Origin: Nostoc sp. 106C
Lineage (GTDB): Bacteria; Cyanobacteriota; Cyanobacteriia; Cyanobacteriales; Nostocaceae
Reading direction: 5' to 3'
DNA length: 64,000 nucleotides
Assembly (NCBI RefSeq): GCF_002154725.1
Contig: NZ_MTAW01000147.1
Span: 26,245 to 90,244 of the forward strand
In this document: positions 9,205-18,461 of the stretch, in pieces
Layout: the number at the start of each line of letters is the position of its first letter
How positions within the stretch are numbered: the first letter of the stretch is position 1
Program-made: the position numbers and the translations under genes
Notes under the pieces: generated by a model
Databases searched by the model: none
The model's input: only the letters and a program-made list of their open reading frames with translations
What the model was told of the DNA's origin: nothing

Positions 9205-9228
9205 GAATTTAGTTAACAGGTGTTATTT

Positions 9229-9409
9229 GTTTTTTTGTCATTTGTTCTTTGTCATTTGTCCTTTGTTCTTTATCATTTGTCCTTTGTCCAATGACCAATG
9301 ACTCATGACTCATGACCAATGACTCATGACCAATGACTAATGACTAATGACCAATGACCAGTGACCAATGACTAATGACCAGTGACCAATGACCAATGAC
9401 TCATGACTA
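9229..9409. repeat. Short tandem repeats: T-rich block then about 17 heptamers of the AATGACC/AATGACT type
   Basis: At 9229-9289 there are repeats of TTTGTCATTTGTTC/TTTGTCC. From about 9289 to 9409 a 7-base unit alternates as CAATGAC, TCATGAC and TAATGAC with few changes. The array fills the gap between hgdC and hgdB and reaches the hgdB stop codon (TAG on the minus strand, 9407-9409). It resembles the heptameric STRR sequences known from heterocystous cyanobacteria. Copy number is likely to vary between strains. Confidence 0.92.
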
Positions 9410-10606
9410 AATATGAATAGCAACATCCACTTGTAAATTGGTGAGTCGCGACACCCGCGCACTATCAGTGGGATTGTCTATGCAGATTTTTACCTCGACA
9501 ATTTTGCGATCGGTATCCGATCCAGGATTGAGGCTGAAGATACTTTGCTTGCCAACTTGCCAACCAACTTCTTCTACGGTTCCTTGCAATTTTCCGACAA
9601 TTGCTGGGCTGGTAATGGTCACTTTTTGACCTTTACGCACTTTTTGAATATCGGTTTGGTAGACTTCTGCAACTACATACATTTGAGATATTTTACCTAT
9701 CTCAGCAAACCCAGAAGTAGCAATTACTTCGCCGGTTTTAGCGTGAATTTTCAAAATTGTGCCATCAATAGGAGATTTAATGTATGTTAAATCTTGGTCG
9801 GCTTTTGCTTGTTTAATAGCCGTTGTAGCACTTCTGACTTGAGTTTGTGCTAACTCAACATCTAAAGGACGCACTTCGCTAACACTGTTGAGTTGCGATT
9901 TTGCTTGTTTAATCTGGCTTTGAAGGGTATCTTGAGTACGCTTGAGGGTAGCTTGGGCTTCTAGTAACTGCTGTTGTGCAGTTTTGAGTTGCAGCGCCTT
10001 GCTATCTCCAACAGAAGCTGCGATCGCACCTTGTTTGTATAATTGCTGATAGCGATCGTTCTCGGTTTTAGCATTTTCTACCTGAGCCTGGAGACGAACG
10101 ATTGTTGCTTCTTGGGCTGCAACGTCTCCTTTTAATTGCGACTGTAAACTCGCGATCGTTGCTTTTTGAGCATCGATATCTCCGGTTTTAGCCCCAGATT
10201 TTACCTGGGCTAGCTGGGCTTTAGCAACTTGCAATTTATCTAAAGCTTGTTGCAGGGCTGTTGTAGAGCGATTGTAATCTTCTAGGTAAGCTAAAACCTG
10301 CCCAGCTTGTACCTTGTCTCCTTCCTTAATCAAGAGTTTTTCAACTCGTACACCATTAATTGAATGAGGTGCAGACAAGTAAGTAATCTCACCTTCAGGC
10401 TGTAAACGTCCTAAAGCGGTGATCGCAACTTTAACAGGAGCAGCCTTTGGCGGATTAGTTGGGCGACTCTGAATATTAGAGCGAAACAATGTAGATAAAG
10501 CGTAAAAAGATGCTAACCCAGTAGCGAAGATGACAGAAACTCCTAAAACTATTTGCCACCGCTGTACGGGCTTTGAGAATAACTGGCTTTCCTTGTTTAC
10601 TGCCAT
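9407..10606 (-). CDS. hgdB: DevB-like HlyD-family membrane-fusion adaptor HgdB
   Basis: The 399-residue protein has an N-terminal membrane anchor (about 18-42), a split biotinyl-lipoyl-like domain (GRLQPEGEITYLSAP...KLLIKEGDKVQAGQVLAYLED), a long alpha-helical hairpin rich in Q/A/K at about 115-260, and a beta-barrel domain (TYIKSPIDGTILKIHAKTGEVI). This is the architecture of DevB-type adaptors joining an ABC permease to a TolC-like channel. With hgdC downstream on the same strand it forms an exporter half-set. In PCC 7120 the corresponding genes affect the composition of the heterocyst glycolipid layer. Its stop codon lies at the edge of a heptamer repeat array. It is the first gene of the minus-strand series. 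Confidence 0.88.
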   Translation of the reverse strand: MAVNKESQLFSKPVQRWQIVLGVSVIFATGLASFYALSTLFRSNIQSRPTNPPKAAPVKVAITALGRLQPEGEITYLSAPHSINGVRVEKLLIKEGDKVQAGQVLAYLEDYNRSTTALQQALDKLQVAKAQLAQVKSGAKTGDIDAQKATIASLQSQLKGDVAAQEATIVRLQAQVENAKTENDRYQQLYKQGAIAASVGDSKALQLKTAQQQLLEAQATLKRTQDTLQSQIKQAKSQLNSVSEVRPLDVELAQTQVRSATTAIKQAKADQDLTYIKSPIDGTILKIHAKTGEVIATSGFAEIGKISQMYVVAEVYQTDIQKVRKGQKVTITSPAIVGKLQGTVEEVGWQVGKQSIFSLNPGSDTDRKIVEVKICIDNPTDSARVSRLTNLQVDVAIHI

Positions 10607-11537
10607 ATTTCCATTCCAATTGTGCTATGCCAAGAGATAATCTAAACGGTTATATCAGTTGATTAAAGTGAACTTATCCCAACTTTTTTGATTTGCAGAA
10701 ATGAGATGAGTTTCAATACGGTTCGGTTAACGTTTTAGTATTTTGAGATCCTCCTAACACCCCTTAAAAAGGGAGGCTTATAATTCTCTTTTACCCCTTT
10801 TTAAGGGGGTCGCCGCAGGCGGGGGGATCTTAACCAAACCGTATTGGGATGAGTTTAATTAGTTGTTTAGGAATCCTAAATCATTTATGAAAAACCTGAT
10901 GTAGTGTAGGATGGGCGGTGCCCACTCTACATATATTTCAAAAATCAACCAGGATTCCTGTATGTGAATTTTTTTACGCTTTTGTAGCCAAGACAAATTA
11001 CTAGTTAGGTAGCTAAGTTTAGCTTAGCTCTATTCTTAAACATCCTGAGTTTTATCCACTACAACTATCAAATTATGTAGCTTAATACTGGGTTAGCGCT
11101 GGCAATATAATCAAGATTTCAAATAACCTAGCGCTGATAAAATAATGTGGAAAAACTAGGATAAAGCTTTGTTCAAGTATTGCAAAAACCTTTTAGCTTG
11201 TCAACCATCTACGCTGGATAAGTTTTCCTTGAATGACCATAATATCTCTGATAAAATGATGAGGAAATAGTTAAAACAGACTAAGTAAATTTCCTCATTC
11301 ACTTTTCAAATATTATGTTTAATCAACTGACTTTGCTATTATCAGCGAATTATTGTTAGTTCAGTTGTGTACCATAAGACATTCTCATTAAATTGAGTCT
11401 TGGGAACTAGGAAGATGAGCAGGGTAAGGGGACAAGGTAGGTAAATAAGAAATGCTCAATGCCCCATAACGAAGAAATTAGCTGTATCTTAATGCTATTG
11501 TTAGTGTTTTAACTGGCTGCACTGAAGAACAGTAGTT
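10607..11537. other. Intergenic region between hgdB and the ParB-like gene, with repeats
   Basis: No gene is supported in these 931 bases. At 10746-10832 lies an imperfect inverted repeat (CTCCTAACACCCCTTAAAAAGGGAGG ... TTACCCCTTTTTAAGGGGGTCGCCGC), a common cyanobacterial dispersed element, flanked by GGTTCGGTTAA and CTTAACCAAACCGTATT, which are inverted copies of each other. A short GTAGGATGGGCGGTGCCCACTCTAC palindrome lies at about 10906-10930. The remainder is AT-rich and presumably holds the promoters of the two divergent genes; none can be placed with confidence. Confidence 0.6.
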
Positions 11538-12845
11538 ATGCCTATTGTGCCCATAGACCAAATTTTGATTGGTTGTAACCGCCGTCCTCTTAAAGGTGAG
11601 AAAGTTGATGAACTGAAGGAATCAATCAAGGCTAATGGTCTATTGAACCCGATTACAGTAGATCAAAAGCTGAATTTGATTGCCGGACTGCATCGTTTGA
11701 CAGCTTGTAAGCTCTTAGGGTTAGATGCTATTGAGTGCAATATTGTTACCTACCAATATGCCGAGCAAGCGCGTTTGGCAGAAATTGATGAGAATTTGAT
11801 CCGCAATGAGCTTGAACCCTTAGAGCGCTCAGAACTGTGGTTAGAGCGAGATCAAATTCTAGAACACATGGGATTGCGGGCGAAAGCAGGAGATAACCAA
11901 CATACTTATAAAGGTGGTGAAATGATTTCACCACCTAAAAGAACTTTGGAGTTAGCCAAAGAAGCTGGCTATTCTGAACGGACTTTTCAGCATGGTAAGC
12001 AGATTGCCAAAGGCATTCACCCTGATGTAAAACAAATGATTAAGGGGACTGCGATCGCCCAAAGTCCTACAGCATTAATTAAGATAGCTAGAGCTGGTAA
12101 TGAAGAACGCGCTGTAGCAGAAGCAGCACAACAGGCTTGGGAATTAGCTCAGGCGCAAGGAGATGTACAAGAAGCCGAACGGCAAGCTAAACTTTTGGCT
12201 GAGGTGAGGAATAAGCAAAAAGAGTTACAGACTTTAGCATATAACAGTGCTGTAGCTGAGAAAGAAGCAAAGTTACTGCCCAAGAAAAGCCAGTGTCAGC
12301 CATCCCACCCAGCGACAAAGGTAAAAGTAGGTGAGGAATGGATGCTGGGACGGCATTTAGTGTATTGTGGCGATACAGCACAGCCAGAATTTATGAACTT
12401 GCTACCTTCGGATGCAGCTTTAGCGATCGCGACTGTTTCCGCAACGTGGAATCATAATTATTTGGTTGGGGAAGCGCGGGTTGTGGCAGTATTGCGATCG
12501 CAAGGGCAGATTTACGAATTTTATCAGCGTAGTCAAATGCCTTTTCAATATGAATTAGTGTTAGGGAATATCTATGTAGGGATTTTTTCTCATCATTCTC
12601 TATCCCAGCCACAGACCGCAATTAATGTTGAAGGTGTGGAAGGAATTGTCAATTACTTAATTAATTTATATACCAGTCCCAATAATTTTGTGATTGCACC
12701 GTTTATGGGGAATGGAGAAGTGTTGATTGCTTGCGAAAGGCTGGGGCGGATCTGTTTTATTGGCGACGATCGGCCGGAGTTAGTTAGCCGGGGAATTGGG
12801 CGATGGGAGAAGTGGACAGGAAAGCGATGTCAGAAGATAGGATGA
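11538..12845 (+). CDS. ParB/Srx-domain protein with a degenerate DNA-methylase-like C-terminus
   Basis: The 435-residue protein starts with a ParB N-terminal (sulfiredoxin-like) domain: IDQILIGCNRRPLKGEKVDELKESI, then GLLNPITV and IAGLHRLTACKLLGL, the GxHRxxA nucleotide-binding core. A helical central part covers about 90-250. From about 272 it looks like the ParB-linked N4/N6 DNA methyltransferases: GEEWMLGRHLVYCGDT is the usual bridge and APFMGNGEVLIACERLGRICFIGDDRPE matches the FxGxG SAM-binding region. Where DPPY should follow, the sequence reads DAALAIATVSATWNHNY, so the catalytic motif is gone. The protein is probably a DNA-binding or regulatory relic of a phage/plasmid-type ParB-methylase rather than an active enzyme. 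No parA lies nearby. Confidence 0.75.
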   Translation: MPIVPIDQILIGCNRRPLKGEKVDELKESIKANGLLNPITVDQKLNLIAGLHRLTACKLLGLDAIECNIVTYQYAEQARLAEIDENLIRNELEPLERSELWLERDQILEHMGLRAKAGDNQHTYKGGEMISPPKRTLELAKEAGYSERTFQHGKQIAKGIHPDVKQMIKGTAIAQSPTALIKIARAGNEERAVAEAAQQAWELAQAQGDVQEAERQAKLLAEVRNKQKELQTLAYNSAVAEKEAKLLPKKSQCQPSHPATKVKVGEEWMLGRHLVYCGDTAQPEFMNLLPSDAALAIATVSATWNHNYLVGEARVVAVLRSQGQIYEFYQRSQMPFQYELVLGNIYVGIFSHHSLSQPQTAINVEGVEGIVNYLINLYTSPNNFVIAPFMGNGEVLIACERLGRICFIGDDRPELVSRGIGRWEKWTGKRCQKIG

Positions 12846-12901
12846 TAAAAGACGCAGAGTCTGGCATTGCTCAGTTCCCCTTCTCCCTGAGGGAGAAGGG
12901 G

Positions 12902-13414
12902 CTAGGGGATGAGGGCTTGAGCAATTTTCTGTAAAACTGACTCGATATCATTAAATATTTGCTCATTACTAAAGCGAATAACAGTAAATTGATGAGATAG
13001 CAACCAGTTTTCTCTAATATAATCTTCAGTTTGTTGACTTGCATGAATACTACCATCTACCTCGATAATTAGTAACTTTTCGTGACAATAAAAATCAACA
13101 ATATATCTATCAATATTATGTTGTCTGCGAAATTTTTTATTTAATAAACGTCGATTTCTTAAACATTCCCACAATATTGTTTCTGCTGGTGTTTGTTGTT
13201 TTCTTAATTCGCGAGCGCGTTCTAATAATACATCGGGAATTTGTCGGTTGCTACCTGCTAATTCCGCAATTTCTGCCCTCACCCCTAGCCCCTCTCCCAG
13301 AGGGAGAGGGGGATAAGAGTTATTTTTATATTTTTGTTGATTCTCTTGTTCTTTTTCTTTTTCTTTACTCCCTCTCCCAGAGGGAGAGGGTAGGGGTGAG
13401 GGTTCATATTCCAT
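12902..13414 (-). CDS. DUF559 family PD-(D/E)XK nuclease-like protein
   Basis: The 170-residue reading frame contains a complete DUF559 domain (about 65-165). It starts with RARELRKQQTPAETILWECLRNR, followed by FRRQHNIDRYIVDFYC and LLIIEVDGSIH, which hold the D...E-x-D residues of the PD-(D/E)XK fold related to very-short-patch-repair endonucleases. The first 45 residues are a translation of a dispersed repeat (SPLPSPSGRG, LPLGEGLGVR), so the native start may be the GTG just before RAEIAELAG or further in. Such single-domain genes are widespread in cyanobacteria and of unknown function. Repeats flank it on both sides. Confidence 0.7.
   Translation of the reverse strand: MEYEPSPLPSPSGRGSKEKEKEQENQQKYKNNSYPPLPLGEGLGVRAEIAELAGSNRQIPDVLLERARELRKQQTPAETILWECLRNRRLLNKKFRRQHNIDRYIVDFYCHEKLLIIEVDGSIHASQQTEDYIRENWLLSHQFTVIRFSNEQIFNDIESVLQKIAQALIP
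13283..13403. repeat. Repeat pair CCCTCTCCCAGAGGGAGAGGG inside the 5' part of the DUF559 frame
   Basis: Two palindromic blocks (CCTCTCCCAGAGGGAGAGG), at about 13290 and 13372, are flanked by CCCTCACCCCTAGCC and its inverted form GTAGGGGTGAGGG. The same family appears at 12879-12912 and 14459-14550. In this reading direction it encodes the SPSGRG/PLPLGEG peptides at the start of the DUF559 protein. Confidence 0.8.
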
Positions 13415-13492
13415 AATAAAATAAACTCATCTCATCCTTAGCTTTTAGGAATAGAGGGTTTAACCCTTCGTGAATTGACAAACAGTCTCACT

Positions 13493-13900
13493 CTATTCGC
13501 TAAAAGTCCCAATTTTACTATTATTATCTGATGCTTGTTGTGCCACATTTTTCATGCGGCTCGACCTCATTTTGCGGACGCGATCGCTATCTCGAACACC
13601 ACCTGCTGTTTCATATTGAGGGCTATCTGTGCCGTACTTAATAGCAATTAGCATTAGCATTTTTTGAGAAAGTTTATTCAAATTTTTCTCCATCTCTTCA
13701 ACTTCAGCCAAAGAAGAATCAGCTAAAGATAAAGCGTTATTATGAATCTCAATTTTATTCCGTAACTGTTCCATTGACTCCATCAGTTTTTCCAGACTAT
13801 AATCATCATCCAGTTTCAGATTTGGATCGACCAATTTTATCCCGGCTGCTCTTGACTCAACTTTTTCTAAAACGCTTGATTTACGTTTTTTGCGACTCAT
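13493..13900 (-). CDS. Hypothetical protein, basic ends, helical centre
   Basis: The 135-residue protein is not assigned to a known family. It has a strongly basic start (MSRKKRKSS), a predicted helical, coiled-coil-like centre (about 30-90; LEKLMESMEQLRNKIEIHNNALSLADSSLAEVEEME has heptad spacing) and a basic C-terminal part (DSDRVRKMRSSRMKNVAQQ). There is no signal peptide or membrane segment. Normal amino-acid composition and the absence of a good competing frame support a real gene. It lies on the minus strand between the DUF559 gene and repeat DNA; nothing in the context suggests its role. Confidence 0.6.
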   Translation of the reverse strand: MSRKKRKSSVLEKVESRAAGIKLVDPNLKLDDDYSLEKLMESMEQLRNKIEIHNNALSLADSSLAEVEEMEKNLNKLSQKMLMLIAIKYGTDSPQYETAGGVRDSDRVRKMRSSRMKNVAQQASDNNSKIGTFSE

Positions 13901-14041
13901 AAATTTGCCCTGTTAAAATACTTCTAAACATAGCTTGCCTTAATTAAATCGAAATCTGGTTCAGCATAAATAGCAATTTTTGAACGTACAATTTTCAGCT
14001 AATATTCAGTAATATTTCGGTATCTAATACCAATTCAAATA

Positions 14042-14340
14042 ATGTTTGCGACACATCAATATATTCTAGAGGGCAAGAGGCAAAAACAAGAGGTAGGAAA
14101 CATCAGGAAAGCCCCTAGTGAGTTGAGGATAGCCGCTATTGAGTTAAGGAAAGCCGCTAGTGAGTTGAGGATGGCCCCTAGTGAGTTGAGGATAGCCGCT
14201 ATTGAGTTAAGGATAAGCCGCTATTGAGTTAAGAATAGCCGCTACTGAGTTGACAATAGCCACTATTGACTTAACGATAGTGGCTTCTGTTGTTGGCGAG
14301 TTTGCGATGCCTACGGCGGGCTTCGCCTACGCAAATGAAT
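14042..14340. repeat. 21-bp tandem repeat array (about eight units)
   Basis: From about 14111 to 14285 a 21-base unit repeats with small changes: GAGTTGAGGATAGCCGCTATT, GAGTTAAGGAAAGCCGCTAGT and similar. One unit has 22 bases, which breaks the reading frame. A 61-codon frame (14042-14227) covers part of it and would encode heptads like ELRIAAI, but the frame ends inside the array, so it is not called as a gene. The palindromic TGCCTACGGCGGGCTTCGCCTACGCA follows at 14309-14334. A second 21-base array lies at 51666-51806. Confidence 0.85.
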
Positions 14341-14711
14341 AAGTAGTTAAACATAATTAATTACACAATGTCATAAAGATTGTAGGGGCAAGGCAATGCC
14401 CATAGGTGTCAACTTAAGCTAAAAGCTATATAGGGCAGGCGTTGTACAAATACCTCGCGCCCTCATCCCCTAACCCCTTCTCCCCGAGGAGAAGGGGAAT
14501 TGAATCTCTTGCTCCCCTCTCCCTGAGGGAGAGGGGCTGGGGGTGAGGGCAAAACCTTGCACAAGAGCGGGTTTCACGTTAAGTTGACACCAATGGGCAC
14601 TGCCATGCCCTCTAGAATATAAGGAAACGCGATCGCCTGACATTTTTACGGAATTTAGGCTAAAAAGTTTGTATTATCTCACATAAGCTTCCACACCCCA
14701 AACCGCCCGCT
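14341..14711. repeat. Intergenic region with CCCCTCTCCCTGAGGGAGAGGGG repeats
   Basis: Upstream of the CHAT-STAND gene, about 14454-14550 holds two palindromic repeats (CCCCTTCTCCCCGAGGAGAAGGGG and CCCCTCTCCCTGAGGGAGAGGGG) bounded by CCCTCATCCCCTA and GGGGGTGAGGGC. GGTGTCAACTTAAG at 14405 and AGTTGACACC at 14582 form an outer inverted pair. No gene is seen. Confidence 0.7.
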
Positions 14712-17700
14712 ATGGAATTAAATCTCCGCTTCCCAGAGAATCATCAAGTCATTGTAACATTTGATGGGCAAGACACTGAGAGGCTGGATTTTGCCTCACC
14801 GTTGAGTGCAGCAGACAGAGAAGAGATTCGCTGGTACTTAGAAACTTATGCGACACGTTACACAACGGATGTAGATGATACACGGGCAGAAGGGATAGCA
14901 AAAAAATTCCGGCAATGGGGCGAAGATTTATTTAATGCGGTTTTTCAACATCGGACTGCTCAACGGCTGTTTAATTATTTTCAAGAGCAAAATCAACCAG
15001 GACGCTTATTAACAATCAGCGCTAGTCATCCAGCAATTTTATCGCTGCCTTGGGAATTGTTACGCGACCCACAAGGTACTTATTTGTTTCACGAAAATCC
15101 CCGCATTTCGATTCGTCGCCGCTTGGCTGGTGCAGGGGGTGGACGCAGGCCGTTTAAAGTGCAAGTCAAAGACCGATTGCGGTTATTGTTTGTCGTCAGT
15201 CGTCCCAGTGATGCGGGATTTATTGACCCCCGTGGTGAAGCAATGGCAGTTTTGAACGCCATTCAACAAGCAGCAGCCGGACGGGTTGAGGTAGAGTTTT
15301 TGCGTCCAGCAACCTTGGATAATTTAGTAGCGCGGCTAGAAGACTCCCGCCAACCCCCTGTTGATATTGTGCATTTTGACGGTCATGGGGTATTTGATTT
15401 AGATGGGCGTTTCCAAGAACAGGCTAAACATAGCGACCCGGTGGGACTAACTAAAGGCGGGAACGAGAACGGCGGCAATATAGGTTATTTGTTATTTGAG
15501 GATAAAGAAGGGAAAAAAGCCCTGATTACTGCCGAAACCTTGGGTGATATGCTGAATCAGCAAAAAGTGGGGTTAATTGTTTTGTCTGCCTGTCAGTCGG
15601 CGGCGATGGGTGGCGAAGATGGAGAAGATGCAATGGGTAGTGTAGCCGCTAGGTTAACCCATGCAGGTATTCCCACAGTCTTGGCAATGACTCATTCGGT
15701 ATTAGTGACAACTACCCAACAACTGTTTGCCAAGTTTTATCAGGGTTTAGTATCTGGTGCTGGTATGGGTGAAGCATTAGATAATGCGCGGCGAGACTTG
15801 TATCTCAACCAACAACGGGGAGAACGGCAACGGGGTGAGGAACGAGTACAGTTAAAATTACAAGATTGGTTTTTACCTGCCTTGTATCAAGCGGCTGGTG
15901 ATACCCCATTATTGCAGCAGCAAGACTTGAACAACCAAGAAAGCGGCGAGACACGAAAATGGGGAAACTTGCCGGATTTACAAGAAGCTGGATTCTTCGG
16001 TCGTAGCCGGGAATTATGGCAGATAGAACGGTGGTTTGTGCAGGGAACGCGCCGCCTCACAGTATCGGGTTTTGGTGGACAGGGAAAAACCTATCTCGCC
16101 CAGGAAGCAGGACGCTGGTTACAGCGCACGGGGATGTTTGAGAAAGTTTGTTTTGTTGATTATGCTGCTTTTGGTGGTGTGGATGCTGTAGGCTGGGCAG
16201 TTAGCACCCTGGCGACAGTGTTAGAGGAGAGTTTAATTGATGGGGTGGCGGCAACTCAGGCGTTGCGTAAGCAAGCCACATTACTGATTTTAGATAACTT
16301 AGAAACCTTGCCAGCCGAAACCCTACGGGAACTGTTAACCGTGGCAAAACAGTGGTCTGAGGTTGGGGAATGTCGGGTATTACTCACCACTCGCACACCA
16401 GATTTTCACCCTCCCGATTATCCCACACAAGGCAGTCGCAAACATATCTCCTTATCTTTGCGAGGTTTGGGACAAGAAGATGCCCTAGCGTATTTCCAGA
16501 GTTTGATTAAACTGACGCTAGCACCCAAATTTGACCCACCTAAACGCGAAGTGTTGTTGGAATTATTTAAACTGGTGGATTTTCATCCCCTGTCGATTGG
16601 TTTGTTAGCAAAACAGTTGGAAAGTCGCCGTCCGGCAGAGTTGGGACAACGCTTAGAAGCGTTGATTGCTCAAACACCAGATAATCCCCTATTGGCATCA
16701 TTGAATTTATCTTTAGAACGGTTGGATGCTGAAGCAATGCAGTTGTTGCCTCGTTTAGGCGTGTTTCAGGGTAGGGCGTTAGAACTTTACTTGCTGAAAA
16801 TTACAGAAGTTTCTCAGTCACAGTGGCAAACTTTGCGCCCAGCATTAGAAGCCCTTGGTTTAATTCAAGTCCATGAGCCTTTTCTCAAATTTCACCCCAC
16901 CTTAGCCCCTGCTTTGTGGCCGCGTTTATCCCTAGAAGCACAGACAGAACTGCTTGCCCGTTATCAAGGGTGGTATTATCAACTTTCTGACTATTTGTAT
17001 TTTGAAAATAGCAAAAATCCTCATGCAGTTCGTACCATTGCTCAATGGGAATTACCGAATTTACTTTATGCAGTTGATGGGGCGTTGAATGCAGGTACAG
17101 AATGGGCAGTAGACTTTGTTGATAAGGTAAACTTTTTTCTTGGTATCTTTGGACTTAACCGCGATCACACTAGACTAAATCAACGGATTGCTCAATTGAC
17201 TGGGGAAGTAAGTTCTAATACATGGTATATCAGCCGTACTAGTTCAGGCGAGCAATTATTCAACGCTGGTCGCTATCAACAAGCAGCGCAGGTGTTTAGT
17301 GAGATACTGGCAGAGTTGGGCGAGCAACCAAGTTATGAGCAATGTGCTACTTTTGCTAGGCTGGGACGGTGCTTGAGGTTCCAAACACAAACAGCACAAG
17401 CAGCAGAAATTTACCGTCAGGGGTTAGCAGTGGCGCAGCAGTTGGAACAGTCTGATTATGTCAATAACCTGATGGGAGCGTTGCAGACTGAATTGGCAGA
17501 TGCGCTGACGGATATGGGAGATTATGGTGAGGCACGCATTGCTTATGAAGCAGGATTAGCTATTAACACAGAAGTTGGAAACTTTCGTGAGGCTGCGGTA
17601 TCAAATGGGCAACTCGGAACTCTAGCCCTGCGGCAAGGCAACCTCCCAGAAGCAGAACAGCGTTACCGAGAAGTACTGACTACTTTCCAGCAACTCAACG

Positions 17701-18461
17701 AACCAGCAGCAGAAGCCACGGTTTGGCATCAACTGGGTATGGTGTACGAAGAAGGCAAGCAGTGGGACGCTGCGGAAGATGCCTACCGAACATCAGCACA
17801 AATTAAAGAATCTCTAGGAAATCTGGCAGATGCAGCAGATACTTGGCAACAATTAGGCAACCTCAATGACAGTGCTGGCAAACTGGGAGAGGCAGAGGCT
17901 TGGTATCGCAAGGCTTTGAAGCAATATCAACAATTAGAAAATCGAGCAAGTGCATCTCTAGTATTAAATAACCTCGCTTTCACACTACAAAACCAACCCC
18001 ACCGCCTCAGCGAAGCCCGACAATTGGCAGAAGAAGCCTTAGCTATCAAGAAAACCTTAGACCCAGCTGCGGCTAAGATTTGGAGAATCCATAACATCTT
18101 GGCAGAGATTGCCGACAAGCAGGGCGACACCACCCAAGCTAAAGAATATCGTCGCCAAGCAAGGCAAGCAAAAGCGGCGTTTGCGGGGACACAGTATGAG
18201 TTGCGGAAATATGGGCAGTGGATTGCAAGGGTAGTAGCTGCTGTGGATAATGCACAAATCAGGGAACAGCTAGAAATTGAGATGGAGAATGCCGCAGAAG
18301 GTAGGCAAAATCTCTTTGCTGCCATTCGTCGCATCTTAGCCCGCGAGCGAGATGAGAATATACTGTGCGAGCAGTTAAATTTGGAAGATTCTATGATTAT
18401 CTCCGCTATCCTGCGGGGTATTGCTGACCCTCAATCCCTTGCAGCGTTATTGGCAGAGTGA
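14712..18461 (+). CDS. CHAT-protease / STAND NTPase / TPR protein
   Basis: This 1249-residue multidomain protein starts with a CHAT (caspase-like) peptidase domain at about 60-400. The likely catalytic dyad is His225 in HFDGHG and Cys294 in LSACQS. A STAND-type NTPase follows, with a P-loop GFGGQGKT at about 452-459, LLILDNLET as the Walker B region and VLLTTRTPDF as sensor region. A helical arm leads to tetratricopeptide repeats at about 850-1170 (for example FNAGRYQQAAQVFSEILAELG). The last 50 residues (AIRRILARERDENILCEQLNLEDSMIISAILRG) look like a small effector-associated helical domain. Such proteins act as ATP-switched sensors whose protease is released on ligand binding; some CHAT relatives function in phage defence and programmed death. 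The substrate is unknown. It lies in an accessory island, followed convergently by a small membrane-protein gene. Confidence 0.85.
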   Translation: MELNLRFPENHQVIVTFDGQDTERLDFASPLSAADREEIRWYLETYATRYTTDVDDTRAEGIAKKFRQWGEDLFNAVFQHRTAQRLFNYFQEQNQPGRLLTISASHPAILSLPWELLRDPQGTYLFHENPRISIRRRLAGAGGGRRPFKVQVKDRLRLLFVVSRPSDAGFIDPRGEAMAVLNAIQQAAAGRVEVEFLRPATLDNLVARLEDSRQPPVDIVHFDGHGVFDLDGRFQEQAKHSDPVGLTKGGNENGGNIGYLLFEDKEGKKALITAETLGDMLNQQKVGLIVLSACQSAAMGGEDGEDAMGSVAARLTHAGIPTVLAMTHSVLVTTTQQLFAKFYQGLVSGAGMGEALDNARRDLYLNQQRGERQRGEERVQLKLQDWFLPALYQAAGDTPLLQQQDLNNQESGETRKWGNLPDLQEAGFFGRSRELWQIERWFVQGTRRLTVSGFGGQGKTYLAQEAGRWLQRTGMFEKVCFVDYAAFGGVDAVGWAVSTLATVLEESLIDGVAATQALRKQATLLILDNLETLPAETLRELLTVAKQWSEVGECRVLLTTRTPDFHPPDYPTQGSRKHISLSLRGLGQEDALAYFQSLIKLTLAPKFDPPKREVLLELFKLVDFHPLSIGLLAKQLESRRPAELGQRLEALIAQTPDNPLLASLNLSLERLDAEAMQLLPRLGVFQGRALELYLLKITEVSQSQWQTLRPALEALGLIQVHEPFLKFHPTLAPALWPRLSLEAQTELLARYQGWYYQLSDYLYFENSKNPHAVRTIAQWELPNLLYAVDGALNAGTEWAVDFVDKVNFFLGIFGLNRDHTRLNQRIAQLTGEVSSNTWYISRTSSGEQLFNAGRYQQAAQVFSEILAELGEQPSYEQCATFARLGRCLRFQTQTAQAAEIYRQGLAVAQQLEQSDYVNNLMGALQTELADALTDMGDYGEARIAYEAGLAINTEVGNFREAAVSNGQLGTLALRQGNLPEAEQRYREVLTTFQQLNEPAAEATVWHQLGMVYEEGKQWDAAEDAYRTSAQIKESLGNLADAADTWQQLGNLNDSAGKLGEAEAWYRKALKQYQQLENRASASLVLNNLAFTLQNQPHRLSEARQLAEEALAIKKTLDPAAAKIWRIHNILAEIADKQGDTTQAKEYRRQARQAKAAFAGTQYELRKYGQWIARVVAAVDNAQIREQLEIEMENAAEGRQNLFAAIRRILARERDENILCEQLNLEDSMIISAILRGIADPQSLAALLAE

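Noticed and set aside
9229..9409. Heptamer repeats considered as a CRISPR array
   Set aside because: The unit is 7 bases with no unique spacers; it is a short tandem repeat.
14042..14227. A 61-residue frame with ELRIAAI heptads
   Set aside because: It lies inside a 21-base tandem array, ends within it because of a 22-base unit, and lacks a ribosome-binding site.
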